Assembly (NCBI RefSeq): GCF_963977235.1
Contig: NZ_CAXBOD010000001.1
Location: forward strand, 248,001 to 312,000
DNA length: 64,000 nt
From: Albimonas sp963977235
Lineage (GTDB): Bacteria; Pseudomonadota; Alphaproteobacteria; Rhodobacterales; Rhodobacteraceae
Reading direction: 5' to 3'
Part shown: positions 41,074 to 49,574 of the stretch, piece by piece
Layout: every line of letters begins with the position of its first letter
Numbering within the stretch: position 1 is the first letter of the stretch
The notes under the pieces: model-generated
Told to the model about the DNA's origin: nothing
The model's database searches: none
What the model saw: only the letters and a program-made list of their open reading frames with translations
Position numbers and translations under genes: made by a program

Positions 41074-41985
41074 ATGTCCTTCAACCTCCGCCATCTCAAG
41101 TACTTCGTCGCCACCGCCGAGCTGGGCCAGGTCAGCCGCGCGGCGATCGAGCTGTCGGTCTCGCAGTCCGCGGTCACCGCCGCGATCAAGGAGCTGGAGG
41201 CGGTGCTGGGCACGCCGCTGTTCGAGCGCTCGGCCCGCGGCATGTCGCTGACCCGCGCCGGCCAGCGGTTCCTGTCCTCGGCCTACGAGATCCTCAGCAA
41301 GGTCGAGGAGGCGATGCAGATCCGCGAGGGGCCCGAGGTCTCGGGCCGGCTGACCATCGCGGCCACCTATACGGTGATCGGCTACTTCCTGCCCGTGCAC
41401 CTCGAGCGTCTGGCCCGTGCGCAGCCGGGGCTCGAGATCACCATCCACGAGATGCCGCGGGAGCTGATCGAGGAGGGGCTGGTCGCCGGGCGGGTGGACG
41501 TGGCCGTGGCGCTGACCTCCAACATCTCGAACCCCGAGCTGGCCTCGCAGACGCTGCTCGGGTCGCGGCGGCGGCTGTGGACACCCTCGCGGCATCCGCT
41601 GCTGGAGCGGGAGTCGGTGGGGCTGGCGGACGTGGCCGAGCATCCGTTCGTGATGCTGACGGTGGACGAGGCCGCCCACACCGCGATGCGCTACTGGGCG
41701 CCGACGGGGCACCAGCCGCGGGTGGTGCTGCGCACGTCGTCGGTCGAGGCGGTGCGCTCGATGGTGGCCAACGGGCTGGGGGTGACGATCCTCTCGGACA
41801 TGGTCTACCGGCCGTGGTCGCTGGAGGGGCGGCGGCTGGAGCAGGTGAACCTGGTCGACGCCGCGCCGCCGATGGACGTGGGCCTGGTCTGGCGGCGGGG
41901 GGTGGAGTTCACCCCCACCATGGCCGCCTTCCGCGAATATTTCGCCGCGCGCTTCCTGTCCCAGCCCTCGATCCCGCTGCGCTAG
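41074..41985 (+). CDS. LysR family transcriptional regulator
   Basis: 303 aa. The winged helix is residues about 3-62 (LRHLKYFVATAELGQVSRAA, AVTAAIKELEAVLGTPLFER), and a substrate-binding-protein-like effector domain spans about 90-295. It is divergent from pxpA and very probably controls the pxp-acc operon, as LysR proteins usually do with their divergent neighbour. Two TATCG-N7-CGATA palindromes stand between the genes. The inducer may be the lactam substrate or a product. Confidence 0.94.
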   Translation: MSFNLRHLKYFVATAELGQVSRAAIELSVSQSAVTAAIKELEAVLGTPLFERSARGMSLTRAGQRFLSSAYEILSKVEEAMQIREGPEVSGRLTIAATYTVIGYFLPVHLERLARAQPGLEITIHEMPRELIEEGLVAGRVDVAVALTSNISNPELASQTLLGSRRRLWTPSRHPLLERESVGLADVAEHPFVMLTVDEAAHTAMRYWAPTGHQPRVVLRTSSVEAVRSMVANGLGVTILSDMVYRPWSLEGRRLEQVNLVDAAPPMDVGLVWRRGVEFTPTMAAFREYFAARFLSQPSIPLR

Positions 41986-42021
41986 GGCGCTGGGCGGGGG
42001 CTCGGCCGCGCGCGCCCCGCC

Positions 42022-42606
42022 TCAGATCCAGCGGCGGCTCACCGGGGGCGGCACGTGCAGGCGCATGCGCTCGCCCAGGGTCAGGGCGCCGGGGCGCTCG
42101 ACCCAGGCGGTGACGCCGCGGCGGCCTCTGGCGGCGGTCTTGAAAGCCTTGCCGTGGCCCGGCGCGCGATCCTCGATCACCCGGGCGGGCAGCTGGCAGG
42201 GGGCGTTCTCCATGTCCACGGTCAGCGCGACGCCGCCCTCGGCGACGAGGCGCGAGGAGGGGGGCGCGTCGGTGAACCCCTCGATCCCGCGGAGCACGAG
42301 GTTGGCGCCCACCCACTCGGGCGGCAGGCGGTCGAGGCCGATGCCCGCGGCGATCGCGTCGAGGTCCTCGGCCGAGAGGATCGAGAGCTGGCGGGTGTTG
42401 CGGATCTCGGTCCCCTTGCGGGGGTATTGCGAGGTGACGCGCGAGCAGGAGGGGCGGGTCAGGCCTCCGTGGCATTCGCCGGCAAATCCGGTCCAGTCGA
42501 CCTCCACCCGCTCGAGCGGGGTCGAGAGCAGCCCCGCCTCGCGGTCGGGAACGATGCCGAGGTAGACGATCTCGGCGGTGAAATCCGTGGGGGTCAGGAT
42601 CGGCAT
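42022..42606 (-). CDS. MOSC domain protein
   Basis: 194 aa from ATG at 42606 (MPILTPTDFTAEIVYLGIVP); GGAG lies 7 nt upstream, while the upstream open frame is Pro-rich and not conserved-looking. The MOSC features are ARKGTEIRNTRQLSILSAEDL-like segment, LPPEWVGANLVLRGI and ERPGALTLGERMRLHVPPP; the molybdenum-sulfur-carrying cysteine may be the Cys in ENAPCQLPARVI. MOSC proteins act in sulfur or molybdenum-cofactor-linked redox reactions in the cytoplasm. It follows the FAD oxidoreductase gene by 16 nt, so the pair may form one unit. Substrate unknown. Confidence 0.85.
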   Translation of the reverse strand: MPILTPTDFTAEIVYLGIVPDREAGLLSTPLERVEVDWTGFAGECHGGLTRPSCSRVTSQYPRKGTEIRNTRQLSILSAEDLDAIAAGIGLDRLPPEWVGANLVLRGIEGFTDAPPSSRLVAEGGVALTVDMENAPCQLPARVIEDRAPGHGKAFKTAARGRRGVTAWVERPGALTLGERMRLHVPPPVSRRWI

Positions 42607-42622
42607 CGGGGGGGCTCCGGTG

Positions 42623-43723
42623 TCAGGCGGGGGCGCGGGCGGCGAGGTGGGCGGAGGGGAGGAAGGCGTCGGGCCAGTCGGGCGGCGGGGCCTCGGCGAG
42701 GAAGGCGGCCGCGGCCTCGCCGCAGGCCGGGGCGAGGGCCAGGCCGATGCGCTGGCCGCCGCCAACCACGATCACGTGGGGGCGGTCGGGCAGGGGGCCG
42801 ACCACCGGATCGCGGGAGGCGGCGCGCGGGCGCAGCCCGGCCCAGCGCGAGAGCACCGGGGCCTCGCGCAGCACAGGGCACAGCGCCCGAGCGCGATCGA
42901 TCACGGACTCGAGCTGGGCGTCGAGGCCAAGGTCCGCGCGCCCCTTCTCGGCCGTGGCGCCGACCCCGACGGTTCCGTCGGCGTGGGGCACGATCCACAG
43001 GCCGCGGCCCATGATCAGCGGCGCGCCCGGCGGCGCGCGCAGGGCGAGGCGCGCGGCCTGCCCGTGCTCGGGCCCGCCGGGGAGGCCGGCTGCGGCGAAG
43101 GCCGCGGCGCCGGTGGCGAGCGCCAGCCGACCCGCCCGCAGCGGCCCGGTCGACAGGGCGAAGCCTTCGGGCCCGGGCGCGAGGTTCAGCAGCGCCGCGC
43201 CGTCGAGCATCCGCGCGCCCCGCGCCTCGCAGGCCGCGCGCAGGGCGGCGAGCAGGCGGGGCGCGTCGAGGCGGGCCGTGCGCGGGTCGAACTGGGCCGC
43301 GGGCGCCTCGAGCCAGCCGGCGGGCCAGTCCCCGGGGGCGAGGATCGCGCAGGCCTCGCCCTGGGCGGCGCGCAGGGCGGGGAGGCGGGCCTCGGCCCGC
43401 TCCCGCGCCGCCGCGTCGGGCAGGATCGAGAGGCGGCCGGGGCGGGCGTGGCCGAGCCTGCGTCCGGTCTCGGCCTCGAGCGCGGCCAGCGTCTCGGGGA
43501 GGGCGGCGAGGGCGCGGGCCTGCAGCGTCTTCAGCGCCGTGGGACGTCCCGGCTGGTGGGGCGCCAGCGCGCCGGTGGGGGTGAGCGAGGCGCCCGCCGC
43601 GCCGATGCGCCCCGGATCCGCGATGGCGACGCGCAGCCCCCGGCGCAGGCAGGCGAGCGCGGTCCACAGCCCGAAGGCGCCGCCCCCCGCCACCAGCACG
43701 TCGATGTCCGATCCTCGCGTCAT
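42623..43723 (-). CDS. FAD-dependent amine/D-amino acid oxidoreductase (DAO family)
   Basis: 366 aa from ATG at 43723 (MTRGSDIDVLVAGGGAFGLW). The dinucleotide loop VLVAGGGAFGLWTALACLRRG is at residues 9-29, and GLWIVPHADGTVGVGATAEKG plus HVIVVGGGQRIGLALAPACGE at the C-terminus are typical of the DAO/glycine oxidase family. It oxidises a secondary or D-amino acid, with oxygen or an electron carrier as acceptor. The active-site arginine cannot be assigned with certainty. Its closeness to the amide-degrading region makes a link to amino acid products possible, but it is transcribed apart from the pxp operon, with the MOSC gene. Confidence 0.88.
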   Translation of the reverse strand: MTRGSDIDVLVAGGGAFGLWTALACLRRGLRVAIADPGRIGAAGASLTPTGALAPHQPGRPTALKTLQARALAALPETLAALEAETGRRLGHARPGRLSILPDAAARERAEARLPALRAAQGEACAILAPGDWPAGWLEAPAAQFDPRTARLDAPRLLAALRAACEARGARMLDGAALLNLAPGPEGFALSTGPLRAGRLALATGAAAFAAAGLPGGPEHGQAARLALRAPPGAPLIMGRGLWIVPHADGTVGVGATAEKGRADLGLDAQLESVIDRARALCPVLREAPVLSRWAGLRPRAASRDPVVGPLPDRPHVIVVGGGQRIGLALAPACGEAAAAFLAEAPPPDWPDAFLPSAHLAARAPA

Positions 43724-44279
43724 GGCCGCGACGTGACCACGCCGCGCCCGAGGGGGCAAGGCCGCCTCCGGTCGCCCCGCCGCAACCCGCCTCCGCGGCC
43801 CCCACCGGCACGCCGCCCGCCCCCCCCGCACTGGCGCGCCGGCGCGGGCGTCGGAGGCGGGTTGCCGCGGGTTGAGGCGGGGCGCCGCAGGTGCGGGGGG
43901 CGCGCCGCGGCGGGGGGCCGCCAGGGGGGCGCTCGCGAGGGGGGGGCGATGCGGCGATGCGGCCGACCCGCCCCGGACCCGCATCGCGCCGCCAGTCCGG
44001 GCGCTTCGGCGCCGGGAGCGAGGGGGCGGGACGCCGGGCTGGTGGACGGGGCGAGAGGCCGCGCTGCGGGACGGAAACGCGCGCGCGTCGCGGGCGAGGG
44101 GGCTTGCGCGGCCGGGGGCTCCGTCGCCATTCTCCGCCCATGGGATTCGAGATCACGGCGGCGCCCCGGCCAGCGGGGACTGCGTCCGGAACGGGCGACA
44201 GGCGGCGGTGCGGCCCCCGGCGGGCGCGGGCGCGCGCGGCCTCGGGCGAGGCGCGCGCCGTGCTGGCGGGGTCGCGGAC
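43724..44279. other. Gene-free stretch between two divergent genes
   Basis: 556 bp of extreme G+C with open frames in every phase but no ribosome site plus start combination that yields a recognisable or conserved-looking protein. It contains a 14-bp inverted repeat (43782-43795 and 43852-43865). Promoters for both divergent genes should lie here; I cannot identify them. Confidence 0.6.
43782..43865. repeat. Interrupted 14-bp inverted repeat
   Basis: GCAACCCGCCTCCG at 43782-43795 is exactly complementary in reverse to 43852-43865, with 56 bp between, itself C/G-rich. It lies about 60-140 bp upstream of the FAD oxidoreductase start. It may be a folded mRNA leader, a protein site, or a remnant of a mobile repeat. 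Confidence 0.6.
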
Positions 44280-44903
44280 ATGAGCGCGCTTGCCCGGCCG
44301 ACCGTCTCCGAGGAGACCGATATCGCGGCGCTGGAGACCGAGATCGCCGGCTGCCGCGCCTGCGCCGAGCGCTTCGCCGCCACCCGCACCGCCCATGCGC
44401 CGCGGCCGGTCACCCGGATCTCGTCGCGCGCGCGGCTGCTGATCGCGGGGCAGGCGCCGGGGGCGCGGGTGCACGCCTCGGGCCTGCCGTTCGACGACCG
44501 CTCGGGCGACCGGCTGCGCGACTGGCTGGGGATCGACCGGGCGACCTTCTACGACCGCGCCCGCGTCGCCATCCTGCCGATGGCCTTCTGCTTCCCCGGC
44601 TACGACGCGCGCGGCGCCGACCTGCCGCCGCCGCCGCTGTGCGCCCAGCTCTGGCGCGCCCGGGCGCTGGCCGCGATGCCGCAGGTCGAGCTGACCCTGC
44701 TGGTCGGCGCCCATGCCCAGGCCTGGACCCTGGGCGGCCGTCGCCCCCTGACCGAGCGCGTGCGCGACTGGCGCGCCCATCTGCCGGGCCCGGTCCCGCT
44801 GCCCCATCCGAGCTGGCGCAACACCGGCTGGCTGCGCGCCAATCCCTGGTTCGAGGAGGAGCTGGTCCCATGGCTGCGCGCCCGCGTCTCCACCCTGCTG
44901 TGA
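44280..44903 (+). CDS. Uracil-DNA glycosylase family protein
   Basis: 207 aa from ATG at 44280 (MSALARPTVSEETDIAALE). LLIAGQAPGARVHASGLPFDD is the glycosylase motif I region of the COG1573-type family, and LPHPSWRN near the C-terminus fits motif II (HPS). CxxC occurs once (GCRAC), but the full four-cysteine iron-sulfur pattern of family 4 enzymes is not evident. The role is removal of uracil or deaminated bases from DNA, or an uncharacterised variant. The next gene begins 34 nt before its stop. Confidence 0.87.
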   Translation: MSALARPTVSEETDIAALETEIAGCRACAERFAATRTAHAPRPVTRISSRARLLIAGQAPGARVHASGLPFDDRSGDRLRDWLGIDRATFYDRARVAILPMAFCFPGYDARGADLPPPPLCAQLWRARALAAMPQVELTLLVGAHAQAWTLGGRRPLTERVRDWRAHLPGPVPLPHPSWRNTGWLRANPWFEEELVPWLRARVSTLL

Positions 44904-45868
44904 GGGCCCTCGGCCTTGCGGGCGCCTGCGCGCTGGCGCTGCTCGCCTCGGCCTGCGCGCCGGGGACGGGGGCGCCGGCCTTCCTCGACGGGCTGCTGAC
45001 CGGGGCCGAGGACGGGCAGGCCGTGGTCACGCCGCGCGGGCCGCTCGCCCTGTCGCGCTGGCGGGCCGAGCGGCCGCGCGCGGTGCTGCTGGCGCTGCAC
45101 GGCTATGGCGACTACGGCCCCTCGACCTATGCCGAGGCGGCGCAGGCCTGGGCGGCGCGGGGGATCGAGGTCTACGCCTATGACCAGCGGGGCTTCGGGC
45201 GCAACGCCTCGAACCGGCGCTGGCCGGGGGAGGCGGCGCTGATCGAGGACCTTCAGGCCGCCGCCACCGACGTCAAGTCCCGCCACCCCGACCTGCCGCT
45301 GTTCGTGGCCGGCCACTCGATGGGCGGGGGCGTGGCGCTGGCCGCGGCCGGCGAGGGGCGCCTGCCGGGCGTCGCGGGCCTGGTGCTGCTGGCCCCCGCG
45401 GTCTGGGGGGGCGAGACGATGAACCCGCTGTTTCGCGCCTCGGCCTGGACCGCGGCGCAGCTGATGCCCGACCAGCGCTTCTCGGCGAGCGCCAGCCCGG
45501 TGACGATCTACCCCTCGGACAATATCGAGATGCTGCGCGCCCTCTCGGCCGATCCGCTGCACTACGCCAACCCCTCGGCGCGGGAGTTCCTGGGCCTGAT
45601 CCGGCTGATGGACCGGGCCTGGGCGGCGGCGCCCCACGACCGGCTCGACACGCTGGTGGTGCATGGGGCCAACGACCAGGTGGTGCCCGAGCGCTCGGTC
45701 CGCGCCGCGTTCGAGCGGCTGCCCGGGCCCAAGGAGTTCGCCTACGTCTCGACCGGCTGGCACATGCTGCTGCGCGACCTTGAGGCGGCGGAGGTGCACC
45801 GCACGGTCGGCGACTGGATCCTCGAGCGCGGGCTGCCTGCGCCCCAGGCGGCGGCGCTGGCCGACTGA
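44870..45868 (+). CDS. Alpha/beta hydrolase, probable lipoprotein (monoacylglycerol lipase/lysophospholipase-like)
   Basis: 332 aa from ATG at 44870, with GGAGGAG 8 nt upstream inside the previous gene. An N-terminal hydrophobic segment ends in LLASAC with Cys29 as probable lipidation site. The hydrolase core has LLALHGYGDY (oxyanion hole), nucleophile Ser150 in AGHSMGGG, Asp269 in VHGANDQVV and His298 in STGWHML, a complete triad in the expected order. It resembles Serine aminopeptidase S33/Hydrolase_4 proteins such as monoglyceride lipases and lysophospholipase PldB. It is probably anchored in the cell envelope. The 34-nt overlap with the glycosylase gene implies co-translation. Confidence 0.88.
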   Translation: MAARPRLHPAVRALGLAGACALALLASACAPGTGAPAFLDGLLTGAEDGQAVVTPRGPLALSRWRAERPRAVLLALHGYGDYGPSTYAEAAQAWAARGIEVYAYDQRGFGRNASNRRWPGEAALIEDLQAAATDVKSRHPDLPLFVAGHSMGGGVALAAAGEGRLPGVAGLVLLAPAVWGGETMNPLFRASAWTAAQLMPDQRFSASASPVTIYPSDNIEMLRALSADPLHYANPSAREFLGLIRLMDRAWAAAPHDRLDTLVVHGANDQVVPERSVRAAFERLPGPKEFAYVSTGWHMLLRDLEAAEVHRTVGDWILERGLPAPQAAALAD

Positions 45869-45994
45869 GCGGGGCGGGGCCCCGTCGTCGCCGCCTTGCG
45901 CGCCGTCCCCTCGCGCGGATGGCCGGCCCCATTGACTGGCGCGCGCCGAGCACCCACACGACCCCCCAGCCGACGCCGCCAGGAGAGCCCCGCG

Positions 45995-46813
45995 ATGACC
46001 GACGTCCCCGAGACCCCGCTCGACCGCGCCCTGCGTCTAGCCGAGGGGGACGTGGCCGACGGGCGGGTGATCGACGCGCTGCTCAACGCCCGCCTGTGCC
46101 TGCTGCTGAAGGAGGAGCCCGGCCCGGACGGCGCGCTCTCGCCCCTGATGCTGGAGCTCGAGGCCGGGCCCACCGCGCTCGCCTTCGACGACGAGGCGCG
46201 GCTGGCGGCCTTCGGCGGCGGCGAGCACTATGCCGAGGTCCCCGGCCGGGCCCTGATCGGGATGCTGACCGGGCGCGGCCTGAACCTGGCGGTGAACCCC
46301 GGCGTGGCCCCCTCGGAGATGTTCCATGGCGTTGAGGCGCTGGACTGGATGGCCCAGGTCTCGGCCGCCGAGGCGCGCGACGCCGAGGGGCGGATCAGCG
46401 CCCTTTCCGCCCCGCGCGGGGCCGGGCAGGCGCTGATCTCGGCGCTGGACGCGAAGCTGGCGGCGCTGGGCGCCTGGCTTGCCGAGGCCTGGCTGGTCCG
46501 CGCGCAGACGCCCGAGGGCGCCCGCCTGGCGCTGGCGCTGGTCGAGCGCGAGAGCGAGGCCCCCGCCGCCGGCCGGGCGCTGGCCGCCGCCGCCGAGGCC
46601 CGCCGCCGCGCCGTGGTTCTGGCGATCTCCGAGAGCGCCCGCCTTGCCGCGCCCGAGAGCGAGGTCGAGATCTTCTTCGCCCCGGCCGCGGCCCCGGTAA
46701 TCGCCGCGGCCCGCCGCGCCGGCCTCGGCTTCGAGATCCCCGCGCCCGAGGCCCCCGCTGTCCCCGGCGCGGGTCCGGGCATGGACCCCGCCCGCCCCCC
46801 GAAGCTGCGCTGA
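45995..46813 (+). CDS. SseB family protein
   Basis: 272 aa from ATG at 45995, AGGAGA 8 nt upstream. The N-terminal about 120 residues match the SseB N-terminal domain: TPLDRALRLAEG, ARLCLLLKEEPGPD, ALAFDDEARLAAFGG, LNLAVNPGVAPSEMF. The C-terminal half is Ala-rich and of unknown role, ending in a Pro-rich tail. Such proteins are common in this bacterial group as single genes and are not tied to type III secretion. Function unknown. Its transcript ends at the strong terminator at 46854. Confidence 0.85.
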   Translation: MTDVPETPLDRALRLAEGDVADGRVIDALLNARLCLLLKEEPGPDGALSPLMLELEAGPTALAFDDEARLAAFGGGEHYAEVPGRALIGMLTGRGLNLAVNPGVAPSEMFHGVEALDWMAQVSAAEARDAEGRISALSAPRGAGQALISALDAKLAALGAWLAEAWLVRAQTPEGARLALALVERESEAPAAGRALAAAAEARRRAVVLAISESARLAAPESEVEIFFAPAAAPVIAAARRAGLGFEIPAPEAPAVPGAGPGMDPARPPKLR

Positions 46814-46853
46814 ACCGCCGCCCGGGGCCGGCCCGGGCGCGGCGCGGAGATGC

Positions 46854-46894
46854 AGAAGGCCGCGCCTCGGGGGAGGCGCGGCCTTCTCGTTTTT
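46854..46894 (+). terminator. Intrinsic terminator of the SseB-family gene
   Basis: Perfect 15-bp stem (AGAAGGCCGCGCCTC and its complement), GGGG loop, followed by cgTTTTT on the plus strand. This is the clearest Rho-independent terminator in the window. The opposite strand has no U-tract, so it serves mainly the plus-strand gene. Confidence 0.93.
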
Positions 46895-46932
46895 GCGGCG
46901 TCGAGGGGCCCGGTCGGCCCCCCGGCGTCCGA

Positions 46933-48492
46933 TCAGCTGCCGGCGTTGGCCAGCGAGACCGCCTGGCCGATCAGGTTGGGAACCAGCTGGTTGATCGTGC
47001 GGCCCCAGGAGGTGATCGGCTGCTCGGCCACGAACACGATGTCGTTGGGCCGCATCTCGAACACCGTCGCCGTCGACAGGCTGGCCGCGTTCGAGGCGTC
47101 CAGGCGATAGGCCGTGACCGCCCCCGGCGCCGCCGGCGTCAGGTTCTGGCGGATCACGTAGATTTCCTCGTAGTCCGCGTACTGGATGTTCATGCCGCCG
47201 CCGCCCAGCAGGATGTCGGCCAGGTTGGAGCGCGACTCGAACGGCAGCGCGGTGCGCGCGATCTCCCTCAGCTCGCCCGAGGTGTAGACGTAGTCGCGCC
47301 GGACGGCGCCCAGCTCGATCCGCTCCTTGAATGCCTCGCGCTGGGCCGTGGCCTCGCTGCGGGCCTCGCTGTTGCGCTGAATGTCGTACTGGGCCACGTT
47401 CAGGCGCATCGAGTTGAGCTGCTGGCGAAGCTGGACCTTGCTCATCTCGAAGTTGGCGAGCGTCAGCGCGTACTGCGCGTCGTCGATCTCGGCCCGGCGC
47501 TTCTGGAACTCGAACTGCTGCTGCTCGAGCTCGAACTGCCGCAGGCGGATCTGCTCCTCGAAGTAGGCGCGGGCCTGGGTCAGGTCGTAGTCGGCGTCCA
47601 CGAACACCGCGTCGCCGTCCTTGAGCAGCACGTCGTTGAGCGCGTCGCTTCCATAGAGGTCGCGCAGCGGCGCCTGGTAGACCTGACCGTCGCGGAACAG
47701 GCGGACCACGGCGTAGTCGAGATCCTCGGAGCTGACGCCCCCGGCCACCTGCAGCGCCTCGGTCAGCTTCAGCGGCTTCAGGCCGATGGGCTCGACCTGC
47801 GGCGCGCGCACCGCGCCGCCGACCGAGACCCGCTGCGAGTTGAACTCGGCGATCTCGAGCGAGAACGAGGGGTCGAGGCGCTGGGCGACGAGGGCCTGGA
47901 AGATCTCGGCCTCCGCCTCCTCGATGGTCATGCCCGAGACGCGCACGCGGCCGACGTCGGGAATGGCGATGGCGCCGTCGTCCTGCACGACGTAGCCCTG
48001 CCGCGAGGACTGGGCGTTGAGCAGCGAGGGCACGTCCTCGAGCGTGGCGGCCGAGGTGTTGGTCGACAGCAGCAGCACGTCCGACACGCCGATGCGATAG
48101 GGCGTCTGCTCGATCGGCTCGGGCAGGTTCACCGGCACGTCGGCGGCCGGCGGCTGCAGCGCGGTGGCGGTCGGCGGCAGGTCGTAGCCCGCGCCGGCGC
48201 CGGCCGAAACCGCGTCGATGTCGGGCAGGTTCGGCATCGAGATGTCGCCGACCGCGATCCGGCCCGGCATCGCGTTGGGCTGGGGACGGAACGAATCCGG
48301 AAGACGCTGCGGCACGTAGGCGGTCAGATTCGCCTCCAGCGCCGTTTCGAACGTCATCGGAATCACCTGGACGTCCGACGTGGAATCAGAGGCGAAGCCA
48401 CGGCCGTCGCCCTCCTCGTAGACGTTGGGCGCGGTATAGACGAGGCCGCAGCCCCCAAGCGCCAGAACCGCGAGAACGGCGTGAACCCTCAT
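46933..48492 (-). CDS. Polysaccharide export outer-membrane lipoprotein (Wza/KpsD-like)
   Basis: 519 aa from ATG at 48492 (MRVHAVLAVLALGGC), with GAGGG 7 nt upstream. The lipobox ALGGC puts the lipidated cysteine at residue 15. A polysaccharide export domain (IGVSDVLLLSTNTSA ... VSGMTIEEAEAEIFQALV) and SLBB-type regions (VSVGGAVRAPQVEPIGLKPLKLTEALQVAGG) follow. Residues about 310-390 are a long Gln/Glu/Arg-rich coiled coil, as in periplasmic export channels. It should form the outer-membrane exit for an exopolysaccharide. It is divergent from the ExoY-type gene. Confidence 0.9.
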   Translation of the reverse strand: MRVHAVLAVLALGGCGLVYTAPNVYEEGDGRGFASDSTSDVQVIPMTFETALEANLTAYVPQRLPDSFRPQPNAMPGRIAVGDISMPNLPDIDAVSAGAGAGYDLPPTATALQPPAADVPVNLPEPIEQTPYRIGVSDVLLLSTNTSAATLEDVPSLLNAQSSRQGYVVQDDGAIAIPDVGRVRVSGMTIEEAEAEIFQALVAQRLDPSFSLEIAEFNSQRVSVGGAVRAPQVEPIGLKPLKLTEALQVAGGVSSEDLDYAVVRLFRDGQVYQAPLRDLYGSDALNDVLLKDGDAVFVDADYDLTQARAYFEEQIRLRQFELEQQQFEFQKRRAEIDDAQYALTLANFEMSKVQLRQQLNSMRLNVAQYDIQRNSEARSEATAQREAFKERIELGAVRRDYVYTSGELREIARTALPFESRSNLADILLGGGGMNIQYADYEEIYVIRQNLTPAAPGAVTAYRLDASNAASLSTATVFEMRPNDIVFVAEQPITSWGRTINQLVPNLIGQAVSLANAGS

Positions 48493-48785
48493 AGACGAGC
48501 CCTCTTTTTTTGCTGCGCCGCAACACATGGCGCCCCTCGGCCGCGTTCAGGTGTTAGCACCGCATCCGCATGGCGTTAAGGCGAAATCCTAAGTCTAGGC
48601 GTCGACATCTTGGCCCTGCGGCAATAGGGCCGCACGGTTCAGACGTCGTTAACAGTGAATTTTCCATTGAGTTCACGCACCGAAAGCCCATACTGGACGG
48701 TGTGTGAGGGATGGCCCGGCATCCAGGTTTCCGGGCGCTATGCCGGCGGGTTTCGATCTCGGAACCCGGATTGAGTGGGGATGTG
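48493..48785. other. Divergent promoter region of the exopolysaccharide genes
   Basis: 293 bp, markedly richer in A/T than its flanks from about 48590 to 48700. It contains a GGCCCT-N8-AGGGCC hairpin (48612-48631) and GTTAAC at about 48647. -35/-10 matches are only fair in either direction, so I do not assign individual promoters. Confidence 0.5.
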
Positions 48786-49481
48786 ATGAAGCATGTGAAT
48801 GCCGACGATCACTTCTATGCTGCGGACGCGTTGTCGCCCCGCAGGTCGTATGCGTCGGTACGTGGCGTGTACGAGGCGGGCGGAAAGCGCCTGCTGGATC
48901 TGATCATCGCCATCGCCCTGGCCCCGATTGTGGGCCCGGTGGTGCTGGCGCTCGCGGCGCTGGTCTGGGCGCGGGACGGGGGGTCCCCGTTCTTTGGCCA
49001 TGTCCGCGTCGGGCGGGACGGCGCGCCGTTCCGCTGCTGGAAGATCCGCACCATGGTGCGTGACGCGCAGGAGCGGCTGGCCCGCCACCTGGACGAGAAC
49101 CCCGAGGCCGCGGCGGAATGGGCCGCGACCCGCAAGCTGACCCGCGACCCCCGCATCACCGCGGTGGGCAATTTCCTGCGCAAGACCTCGCTCGACGAGC
49201 TTCCGCAGCTGTGGAACGTGATCAGGGGCGAGATGTCCTTTGTCGGTCCGCGCCCGGTGCCCGAGGACGAGCTCAACGACCTCTACGGTCCGGCCCGCTC
49301 GGTCTACTGCGCCATGAAGCCGGGGATCACCGGCCTGTGGCAGGTGTCGGGGCGCAACGACGTCAGCTACGCCCAGCGCGTCTCGCTGGACATCGAGTAC
49401 CTGCGCCGGATGGCGCCGGGCTTCGACCTGTGGGTGATGCTGCGCACCGCCCTGGTGATCGTTCGGCCCACCGGCCGCTGA
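48786..49481 (+). CDS. ExoY/WcaJ-type polyprenyl-phosphate sugar-1-phosphate transferase
   Basis: 231 aa from ATG at 48786 (MKHVNADDHFYAADALS), GTGGGG 5 nt upstream. One membrane segment (residues about 37-60: LDLIIAIALAPIVGPVVLALA) is followed by the catalytic bacterial sugar transferase domain: FRCWKIRTM, KTSLDELPQLWNVIRGEMSFVGPRP and PGITGLWQVSGRN. It loads the first sugar phosphate on undecaprenyl phosphate at the inner membrane and so starts exopolysaccharide repeat synthesis. The glycosyltransferase gene 93 nt downstream probably adds the next residue. Confidence 0.93.
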   Translation: MKHVNADDHFYAADALSPRRSYASVRGVYEAGGKRLLDLIIAIALAPIVGPVVLALAALVWARDGGSPFFGHVRVGRDGAPFRCWKIRTMVRDAQERLARHLDENPEAAAEWAATRKLTRDPRITAVGNFLRKTSLDELPQLWNVIRGEMSFVGPRPVPEDELNDLYGPARSVYCAMKPGITGLWQVSGRNDVSYAQRVSLDIEYLRRMAPGFDLWVMLRTALVIVRPTGR

Positions 49482-49574
49482 TCGCCTCACCGGCGCAGCC
49501 GCGTCCCTGCGGCGAGCCTTGACCGCCGGAGCCCTCGGCTCCGGCGTTTCCATTTCGAGCGAGGGAAACCGCGC

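Noticed and set aside
43872..44279. N-terminal extension of the uracil-DNA glycosylase family protein by 136 residues
   Set aside because: The extension is Arg/Gly/Ala low-complexity with no ribosome site; family proteins are about 200 aa, matching the ATG at 44280.
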